7,237 bases of DNA from Gammaproteobacteria bacterium (GTDB lineage: Bacteria; Pseudomonadota; Gammaproteobacteria; Eutrophobiales; Eutrophobiaceae): NCBI GenBank assembly GCA_003645215.1, contig QNEM01000104.1, forward strand, positions 1 to 7,237. The letters run 5' to 3'. Under the pieces are notes generated by a model. That model was given only the letters and a program-made list of their open reading frames with translations, made no database searches and was not told where the DNA came from. Below are positions 1 to 4,662 of the stretch, piece by piece. Both the position numbers and the translations under genes were made by a program. How positions within the stretch are numbered: position 1 is the stretch's first letter; each line of letters starts with the position of its first letter.

Positions 1-1
1 A

Positions 2-349
2 ATGAACGAAAACATGAACAAAATAGGCCAATCTGCTTACAGTGCAGCTAAAGCGCTCTATACCATGAACACAAACGCTGTCGAACAACTTTTCGATCAG
101 CAAATCGCCATGGCAACATTGGGTATGGAAACAATGACCAGCCAAATTCAGCTGCTTAGTTCTGCCAAGGGTTACCAGGCAATAGTTGACGGTCAGGCTG
201 ATATTGTCAGTGACCTTAGCAGCAAAACTCAGGGTATTGCCCGCAACACGTTTGATATTCTGAACGAAACCAAAGAAGACGCAACGGCATGGGCTGAAGA
301 TGTAGCAAAAGAAGCTGCTGATAATAACCCAATGGTGAAGGCTGCTTAA
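2..349 (+). CDS. Phasin family protein (granule-associated), 115 aa, 5' end at window edge
   Basis: This is a small, helical, Met/Gln/Ala-rich protein with no signal peptide or membrane segment. Its pattern matches the other two phasins here: an N-terminal amphipathic helix, an 'MNTNAVEQLFDQQ' segment (residues 22-34) aligning with 'INTTVIEKLTEQQ' of the gene at 476 and 'INTSALRKITDLQ' of the gene at 3423, then 'AKGYQAIVDGQADIVSD' and an 'ILNETKEDATAWAED' segment. Phasins coat PHA granules and control their number and surface. Unlike the two paralogues it has no lysine-rich tail and ends in a short acidic/alanine stretch. The first ATG is at position 2, so its ribosome binding site is outside the window and the true start could lie further upstream. 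The alternative ATG at 14 has no Shine-Dalgarno sequence. The gene is followed directly by a strong terminator. The family call is good; the exact N-terminus is uncertain. Confidence 0.82.
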   Translation: MNENMNKIGQSAYSAAKALYTMNTNAVEQLFDQQIAMATLGMETMTSQIQLLSSAKGYQAIVDGQADIVSDLSSKTQGIARNTFDILNETKEDATAWAEDVAKEAADNNPMVKAA

Positions 350-371
350 TTTGACCGTAGCTTCGAACCTG

Positions 372-408
372 AAAAAAGCCTGTGTCATCATGACACAGGC
401 TTTTTTTT
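372..408 (+). terminator. Intrinsic terminator after first phasin
   Basis: A perfect 10-bp stem GCCTGTGTCA (378-387) / TGACACAGGC (391-400) has a 3-nt loop and is followed by eight T residues (401-408). Six A residues precede the stem, so it can also work on the minus strand. It lies 23 bp after the phasin stop and separates the first phasin from the second. Confidence 0.93.
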
Positions 409-475
409 ATCAAGTAAAACGAGTTTATCCAGACATAATTTTCAATAAGGATTTTATTAAACCTGGGGATTTAAA

Positions 476-883
476 ATGGCAAATGATATAACAAAACAGT
501 GGGATGAGATTTCTAAAACCGCAATCGAATCTATGAAGGAACTCGGTAGTATTAACACCACAGTGATTGAAAAACTGACCGAACAACAATTGGCTGTACT
601 GAATACCTGTATGCAAGCAAGTCAGAAAGAACTGGATTTGGCAGCTTCTGAAAAAAATATACGGGATCCACAATCATTATTGGCAGCACAGGCTGAATTA
701 GTCGCTGAATACAACAGCAGACTTATGAATATAGTCCAGTCTACCGGAGGTATTCTTATGAATTGCAATAATGAAATTACAGACTGGGCTGATAAAGGCA
801 TAAGTGTCGCCCAGAAATCAGCAACAAAAGCTTCCCCTATAACAATCAAAAAAACTGCAAAGAAAAAGACCAAAAAGAAATAA
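476..883 (+). CDS. Phasin family protein with lysine-rich C-terminal tail, 135 aa
   Basis: The phasin-like helical region covers about residues 5-110 and is similar along its length to the phasin at 3423-3833 (for example 'ESMKELGSINTTVIEKL' against 'ETMKDLGDINTSALRKI', then 'AELVAEYNSRLMNIVQ' against 'AEFVSDYNEKIIDFTS'). Residues 114-135 form a basic tail with 10 lysines in 22 residues. Lys/Ala-rich tails of this kind occur in PhaF- and PhaM-type granule proteins that contact the nucleoid. DNA contact here is inferred, not shown. The ATG start is supported by GGGGA at 465-469, 6 nt upstream. No convincing promoter was found at 411-475, so it may rely on read-through past the upstream terminator or on a weak promoter. 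It ends before a terminator shared with the convergent phaC. Confidence 0.85.
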   Translation: MANDITKQWDEISKTAIESMKELGSINTTVIEKLTEQQLAVLNTCMQASQKELDLAASEKNIRDPQSLLAAQAELVAEYNSRLMNIVQSTGGILMNCNNEITDWADKGISVAQKSATKASPITIKKTAKKKTKKK

Positions 884-903
884 ATAGTTTCCTGCTCAGG
901 AAT

Positions 904-934
904 AAAAAAAACCGGGAAGATTCCCGGTTTTTTT
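904..934. terminator. Bidirectional terminator between phasin and phaC
   Basis: The stem CCGGGA (912-917) / TCCCGG (922-927) is flanked by seven A residues on the left and seven T residues on the right (928-934). It therefore has a U-tract in both directions. It lies 20 bp after the plus-strand phasin stop and 22 bp after the phaC stop, and separates the two convergent units. Confidence 0.92.
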
Positions 935-956
935 ATGTCTATAGAAAGTATATTGC

Positions 957-2021
957 TCAGGTTCTCTCATCCAACCATTTGCCAACGGCAGGGGGAATCA
1001 TATGCGCTGCCTTGCCACTCACAAAAATACCGATATGACCACCGGGAAATTCGAGCTCTGAATAATCATCGCTAGATACACATCCTCCCAGTGCTTTAGA
1101 GGCATCTGGTGGAACCAGGTGATCTGCAGCTGCAAAGATGTTTAACACCGGTATAGTGATATTTTCAAGATTCACCGTATCATCACCTATCTTGACCGTA
1201 CCTTTTACCAGACCATTTTGCTGGTAGAACTGTTTGGAGAATTCCCTGATAGCTTCTGCAGCTTGATCAGGACTATCGAAGATCCATTTTTCCATACGCA
1301 TAAAATTACGTAATTTATCCGTGTCATCCAGAATACCCACCAGATCGACATATTTCTGACCCATCATTCTATGAGGTTTCATTGACAGATAGGTTGTATT
1401 CATATCATCACCGGAGATATTACCCTCGGTATCTATAAGTAAATCAACATCAACATAGCGAATCATTTTGCTAAGCGTGTCATTTTTAGTGTGAAAATCT
1501 ACCGGCGTGACTGTAGTAATAATATTTTTAATCTTTTCCTGATGTAAGGATGTATAACAAAGACTAAATACACCTCCCTGACAGATACCCATAAGATTAA
1601 TTTTTTCTAAGCCATGTTCCTGACGAATCACATCGACACAATTATTGATATATCCATTGATGTAATCATCTAGTGCTAAATAGCTGTCACCCGCATCAGG
1701 ATAACCCCAATCGATCAAATAGACATCAAGCCCCGCATCCAGTAATCCCTGGATCATTGAACGTCCTTCCTGAAGATCCGCCATATACGGACGATTTACT
1801 AAAGCATAAACAATTAATACAGGGATCGAGTTTTGTTTCTTGGTTCTTGGTTGGTAATGGTAAAGCACCATCTTGTCTTCTTTATAGACATCATCTCTTG
1901 CTGAAATGCCATCTTCTAATTCACCAATTTCTGATAAAGAATTAAAACCTTTGGCAAGCTTGCCATTAAAGTCAGAAATTTCCTGGATTATTTCGTCTGG
2001 TCTCATTTGAAAAGGAATCAC
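957..2021 (-). CDS. phaC: Class III polyhydroxyalkanoate synthase, catalytic subunit PhaC
   Basis: PhaC polymerises (R)-3-hydroxyacyl-CoA, usually 3-hydroxybutyryl-CoA, into PHA at the granule surface and acts together with PhaE. The protein is 354 aa, matching the roughly 355 aa of class III enzymes and much shorter than class I (about 590 aa). It has an alpha/beta-hydrolase fold with a modified lipase box, GICQGG (145-150), in which Cys147 replaces serine as nucleophile. Asp300 in 'AAADHLVPP' and His329 in 'GGHIG' complete the triad. These lie two residues before the Allochromatium triad Cys149/Asp302/His331. 'LIDWGYPDAGD' (102-112) is also typical. The start is GTG at 2019-2021: AGGAG sits 8 nt upstream, whereas the next ATG (residue 6) is too far from it. 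It follows phaE by 34 bp, consistent with one operon. The triad is complete and no damage is visible. Confidence 0.97.
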   Translation of the reverse strand: MIPFQMRPDEIIQEISDFNGKLAKGFNSLSEIGELEDGISARDDVYKEDKMVLYHYQPRTKKQNSIPVLIVYALVNRPYMADLQEGRSMIQGLLDAGLDVYLIDWGYPDAGDSYLALDDYINGYINNCVDVIRQEHGLEKINLMGICQGGVFSLCYTSLHQEKIKNIITTVTPVDFHTKNDTLSKMIRYVDVDLLIDTEGNISGDDMNTTYLSMKPHRMMGQKYVDLVGILDDTDKLRNFMRMEKWIFDSPDQAAEAIREFSKQFYQQNGLVKGTVKIGDDTVNLENITIPVLNIFAAADHLVPPDASKALGGCVSSDDYSELEFPGGHIGIFVSGKAAHMIPPAVGKWLDERT

Positions 2022-2029
2022 GTTGTATG

Positions 2030-2034
2030 CTCCT
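2030..2034 (-). promoter_or_regulatory. Shine-Dalgarno site fixing the GTG start of phaC
   Basis: The minus strand reads AGGAG followed by an 8-nt spacer and GTG at 2021-2019. This spacing is normal, while the first in-frame ATG (2004-2006) would be 23 nt away. The GTG start is therefore preferred. Confidence 0.75.
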
Positions 2035-2042
2035 GTATACGT

Positions 2043-2067
2043 AAATATCGATACTTTAAATATCGAT
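2043..2067. repeat. 10-bp direct repeat across the phaE stop codon
   Basis: AAATATCGAT occurs at 2043-2052 and again at 2058-2067. The second copy overlaps the phaE stop codon and the last codons. It lies in the 34-bp phaE-phaC junction. Function is unknown; it may be a small slippage duplication. Confidence 0.6.
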
Positions 2068-3186
2068 TACAATTGGTTTATCAGCGGAAGTTTTTTTAGC
2101 TGCTTTCTGCGATGTCTTCTTGCTCGCTTTCTTTTTAGCTTTTTTCTTCCCGGTTGCTGAGCGTGGTGCGGCTGTAGATGAAGTTTTTTTCTTGCCTTCT
2201 ATCATTTGACGCAAGGCCTGAAGTTCGTTCTCCAATGCTGTAATTTTTGCAGCAGATTTCGACTGGCCTCGCTTCATTTCCTGAACACGCTTCATAACTG
2301 AATTCATACCCTGGCGTGTAGGGATATTGAGCTTAGTCAAGACTTCATCCATCGCTTTGCCGTTATGTTGCTTCACTGCCAACATAGCATTTGTCAAACG
2401 ACCATATAGCCTTGAATATTCATCTGTGTTGACAGATTCAGCATATTTCTCTTCGTTACAATCTACCCACAGATCATATATTTGACGCAGGCTATCAATT
2501 GTTTCGCCCTTTTCTGCCATTTCAATAATTCTGGTACGCATCAACTCCAGACCGGCAACACCGACTTTACTCATCTCTGCGTTATACTTGTTCGAGACCT
2601 GCTGGTATTCATTGAACAGTTTGATGCCTTCCTGCATCTGTGCTTGCTTCTCACGATCAGGTCCAACTCCAGGAATAGACAATAGTTTATCCAGCATTGA
2701 TGTCATCTCAGCTGTTTCAAAGTATTTATCATTTAGTCCACCCGTTAATACATCTGTCATTCCAGGTACATTTGTGAATCCACCGTTCATGTTTGCGGTC
2801 ATCCCTTCAAACATGGACTTCATAGACTCAAATTGATTATTTAAAGCTGTCTGCCAGTCTTCAGATTGTTGAGTGACACCTTTCATTCCTTCAAGAATTT
2901 TACTGAACTGTTCACCCATAAAATAAAAAGACTGTCCCTGCTGCATCATCTTGCTATAAAAGTCATGGTTCTGACCAGACAGAGAAGGTGATGCTGATTT
3001 CCACCAACTATTCATGGCTTCAGCCATTGGTGGAATACCGGTAGAAGAATTTGGCATGAAATTCTGGAAAGAAGACCAGGCATCCATATATTGTTTTTGG
3101 TTCTGGAACCAGTCTGGTTGACTGTTCATCCCGCCACTGTTCATCCAGTCTGTATTCCAGAAAGGAAATTGCATTTTATCGTTCAT
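2056..3186 (-). CDS. phaE: Class III PHA synthase accessory subunit PhaE, with Lys/Ala-rich tail
   Basis: PhaE is the non-catalytic partner that activates PhaC in class III synthases. The protein is 376 aa (Allochromatium PhaE is about 360 aa). It has a Trp/Asn/Met-rich N-terminus (residues 8-62). The family core follows, with 'PGVGPDREKQ' (172-181), 'YDLWVDCNEEKYAE' (237-250) and 'LNIPTRQGMNSVMKRVQEMKR' (286-306), the last being the conserved PTR region. A short coiled coil covers about 311-330, after which a basic tail with many lysines (about 332-370) ends in 'PIVIDI'. The tail resembles those of the neighbouring phasins and may contact DNA or polyphosphate, which is inference. The ATG start is backed by AGGA (3196-3199) 9 nt upstream. 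It is first in a phaE-phaC operon, with a leader of up to about 160 bp that holds a hairpin and a TGC-rich palindrome. Confidence 0.95.
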   Translation of the reverse strand: MNDKMQFPFWNTDWMNSGGMNSQPDWFQNQKQYMDAWSSFQNFMPNSSTGIPPMAEAMNSWWKSASPSLSGQNHDFYSKMMQQGQSFYFMGEQFSKILEGMKGVTQQSEDWQTALNNQFESMKSMFEGMTANMNGGFTNVPGMTDVLTGGLNDKYFETAEMTSMLDKLLSIPGVGPDREKQAQMQEGIKLFNEYQQVSNKYNAEMSKVGVAGLELMRTRIIEMAEKGETIDSLRQIYDLWVDCNEEKYAESVNTDEYSRLYGRLTNAMLAVKQHNGKAMDEVLTKLNIPTRQGMNSVMKRVQEMKRGQSKSAAKITALENELQALRQMIEGKKKTSSTAAPRSATGKKKAKKKASKKTSQKAAKKTSADKPIVIDI

Positions 3187-3220
3187 AATCTTATATCCTG
3201 AGAATATTTTTGTTCATACT

Positions 3221-3238
3221 GGGCAAACGGTTGTGCCC
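3221..3238 (-). promoter_or_regulatory. Small hairpin in the phaE leader
   Basis: GGGCA (3221-3225) pairs with TGCCC (3234-3238) around an 8-nt loop, 34 bp upstream of the phaE start. There is no T-run after it, so it is not a terminator. It could influence phaE mRNA stability or be incidental. A perfect 10-bp palindrome GGCTTAAGCC lies just upstream at 3251-3260. Confidence 0.3.
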
Positions 3239-3288
3239 CTGACTATCTTCGGCTTAAGCCTGAATACCGCCCATGCTACCATGCAAAA

Positions 3289-3303
3289 TGTTGCACTGCA
3301 ATA
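3289..3303 (+). promoter_or_regulatory. TGC-rich palindromic operator candidate upstream of phaE
   Basis: TGTTGCACTGCAATA contains the 11-bp palindrome TTGCA-C-TGCAA. The same 15-mer with one change (G for A) occurs on the minus strand at 3868-3882, in front of the third phasin. PHA regulators of the PhaR family are known to bind TGC-rich repeats. That PhaR is the regulator here is inferred, since no phaR gene is in the window. A weak minus-strand -10-like TATACA lies at 3315-3320, which would put this site just after the transcription start, but no good -35 matches it. Confidence 0.55.
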
Positions 3304-3352
3304 CTGATTCTTTTTGTATAGTCCATACACAAATATTCACTCTATATAAAGC

Positions 3353-3392
3353 AAAAACCCACATCCCTGACAAACAGAAATGTGGGTTTTTT
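3353..3392 (-). terminator. Intrinsic terminator after third phasin
   Basis: AAAAACCCACAT (3353-3364) pairs with ATGTGGGTTTTT (3380-3391) over a 15-nt loop. Read on the minus strand, the ACCCACAT stem is followed by five T residues. It lies 30 bp after the phasin stop and shields phaE from phasin transcription. A T-run is present on both strands. Confidence 0.85.
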
Positions 3393-3422
3393 GAGAGAGT
3401 AAAATTATTTCTCTAAGCGCTA

Positions 3423-3833
3423 TTACGCTGCTTTCCTGGCAGCCTTCCTGGCTGCAGGTTTAGCTGTTTTAGCTTTAGCTTTAGCCGGCTTTTTTGCTGG
3501 TGCAGCTTTAGTAGCAATTGCCTTTTCAAACAAGCTTGTAGCTTCATCACGTGATTGATTAAGAATTTCAACAGTCTGACTGGTGAAATCGATGATCTTC
3601 TCATTGTAATCAGATACAAATTCAGCACTGCTTGCAAAAATATCTTTGGCATCTTTCTTACTATTCAAAGAGTTGGCTTGCTCAATGCCAGATTCCACAT
3701 TCTTAGTGATGAAATTAAACTGTAAATCTGTGATTTTACGAAGTGCACTGGTGTTGATATCACCCAGGTCCTTCATTGTTTCATATGATTTTGATGTCGC
3801 TGCGGTTAGCTGGTCAATAATTTGGTTTTCCAT
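3423..3833 (-). CDS. phaP: Phasin with Ala/Lys/Pro-rich C-terminal tail, 136 aa
   Basis: This is a granule-coat protein of the phasin family. Residues 1-105 are predicted amphipathic helix with the phasin pattern 'SKSYETMKDLGDINTSALRKITDLQ' at 14-38 and 'FVSDYNEKIIDFTSQTVEILNQSRDEA' at 72-98. Residues 108-136 are a low-complexity tail of Ala, Lys and Pro ('AKKP', 'KAKAKTAKP', 'ARKAARKAA'), like the histone H1-like tails of PhaF-type phasins. Nucleoid contact is possible but unproven. The ATG start has GAGGAAA (3841-3847) with 9 nt between AGGA and the ATG. The gene forms its own unit: a TTGACA-17-TATGTT promoter, two TGC-rich operator-like sites and its own terminator. This suggests strong, repressible expression, as is usual for major phasins. 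Confidence 0.9.
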   Translation of the reverse strand: MENQIIDQLTAATSKSYETMKDLGDINTSALRKITDLQFNFITKNVESGIEQANSLNSKKDAKDIFASSAEFVSDYNEKIIDFTSQTVEILNQSRDEATSLFEKAIATKAAPAKKPAKAKAKTAKPAARKAARKAA

Positions 3834-3848
3834 TGATTCATTTCCTCA

Positions 3849-3882
3849 TGTTGTGCATTGCAATATTTATTGCAGCGCAACA
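3849..3882. promoter_or_regulatory. Paired TGC-rich operator candidate at the phasin promoter
   Basis: Two facing copies of one motif are present: TGTTGTGCATTGCAATA (3849-3865, plus strand) and TGTTGCGCTGCAATA (3868-3882, minus strand). The inner parts form the inverted repeat TGCAATA-TT-TATTGCA (3859-3874). The right copy overlaps the -10 hexamer and the expected start site, the usual place for a repressor. The right copy differs by one base from the site at 3289-3303 upstream of phaE. Confidence 0.65.
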
Positions 3883-3907
3883 TATCTCTTTGGCATCTGT
3901 TTGTCAA
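3879..3907 (-). promoter_or_regulatory. Sigma70-type promoter of the third phasin
   Basis: On the minus strand, a perfect -35 TTGACA (3907-3902) is followed by a 17-bp spacer and TATGTT (3884-3879), which matches 4 of 6 of the -10 consensus. Transcription would start near 3872, giving a leader of about 40 nt with a good Shine-Dalgarno sequence. The -10 lies within the right-hand TGC-rich repeat. Confidence 0.7.
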
Positions 3908-3934
3908 ACAAATTCGGGGAAATCTCAATATTAA

Positions 3935-3979
3935 TAAGCAATTGAGGCCTGCTCTTGCTTAAAAAAACAGATCCAGGCC
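3935..3979 (-). other. Two overlapping, mutually exclusive hairpins between ppa and the phasin
   Basis: TAAGCAA (3935-3941) can pair with TTGCTTA (3955-3961). GGCCTG (3946-3951) can pair with CAGGCC (3974-3979). The two cannot form together. Seven A residues at 3961-3967 give a U-run in minus-strand RNA, but it lies inside the larger loop rather than after a stem, so this is not a standard terminator. It may still reduce read-through from ppa. Confidence 0.3.
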
Positions 3980-4018
3980 AAATTAGTGAAAATACTCAGG
4001 GGGATGAAATCAAGCTGC

Positions 4019-4567
4019 CTAAAACAATGGTTTTTCCGGGCTATTTTCATATCTTTCCAGTGACGCCATTATTTCATCTTTTGCTGCCTGAACATCACGC
4101 CAACCATCAAGCTTGACCCATTTTCCCGGTTCCAGGTCTTTATAGTGCTCAAAAAAGTGCGTAATTTGATCCAGTAGCGCAGCTTGTACATCTTCATAAG
4201 AATTAATAGAGGTATGAAATTTGGATACACTGTCTAATGGAACTACCATCACCTTGCCATCAGGCCCCTCTTCATCGGTCATACACAATAAGCCAATCGG
4301 CCGGCAACGCATCACAGAGCCATGGATCAAAGGCATTGGTGTGGCAACAATCACATCCACTGCATCACCATCTTCTGCCAGGGTTCTTGGTATATATCCG
4401 TAGTTACAGGGATAACGCATTGAGGTGTTCAAAAAACGATCCACGAACATGGCTCCTGTATCCTTGTCCAGCTCATATTTTACGGGTTCACCATTCAAGG
4501 GAATTTCAATAACGACATTGACGTCTTCTGGCGGATTTCTTCCAGCATCTACTCTGTCCAGGTTCAT
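4019..4567 (-). CDS. ppa: Inorganic pyrophosphatase, family I (soluble)
   Basis: Ppa hydrolyses cytoplasmic pyrophosphate to two phosphates using Mg2+. The protein is 182 aa (E. coli Ppa is about 175 aa). All the main active-site residues can be placed one position after their E. coli counterparts: Glu21, Lys30, Glu32, Arg44, Tyr56, Asp66, Asp68, Asp71, Asp98, Asp103, Lys105, Tyr142 and Lys143. The signature loop reads DGDAVDV (66-72), with Ala69 where Pro is usual, a mild departure not expected to remove metal binding. The ATG start has AGGAG (4574-4578) 6 nt upstream. It begins 81 bp after the acs stop, on the same strand, with no terminator between, so it is probably co-transcribed. Its role next to acs is clear: it removes the pyrophosphate made during acetate activation. 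Confidence 0.97.
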   Translation of the reverse strand: MNLDRVDAGRNPPEDVNVVIEIPLNGEPVKYELDKDTGAMFVDRFLNTSMRYPCNYGYIPRTLAEDGDAVDVIVATPMPLIHGSVMRCRPIGLLCMTDEEGPDGKVMVVPLDSVSKFHTSINSYEDVQAALLDQITHFFEHYKDLEPGKWVKLDGWRDVQAAKDEIMASLERYENSPEKPLF

Positions 4568-4620
4568 TAATTTCTCCTGCTCATTTATTTGTCTGACTGA
4601 TTCAACTCTGATTATTCAGG

Positions 4621-4662
4621 TTTATTTATGCAGATTTATTTATTCAGATTTATTTATTCAGG
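4621..4662. repeat. 14-bp tandem repeat, three copies, over the acs stop codon
   Basis: The copies are TTTATTTATGCAGA (4621-4634), TTTATTTATTCAGA (4635-4648) and TTTATTTATTCAGG (4649-4662). A further partial copy ending in TTATTCAGG precedes them at 4612-4620. The third copy contains the acs stop codon and its last three codons. The unit is not a multiple of three, so copy changes would mainly alter the acs-ppa spacer. On the minus strand the array is rich in UAA and A/U. Confidence 0.85.

Noticed and set aside
216..413. Minus-strand open frame opposite the first phasin
   Set aside because: Its start lies in the terminator hairpin and it is antisense to a well-supported phasin gene.
411..475. 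Promoter for the second phasin (CATAAT at 434-439)
   Set aside because: No acceptable -35 lies 16-18 bp upstream; the position falls just after the terminator T-run. Left unassigned.
1673..1945. Plus-strand open frame antisense to phaC
   Set aside because: It is a shadow of the intact phaC coding frame, without its own start signals.
3187..3352. Riboswitch in the phaE leader
   Set aside because: Only one small hairpin and a short palindrome are visible; no known aptamer motif was recognised.
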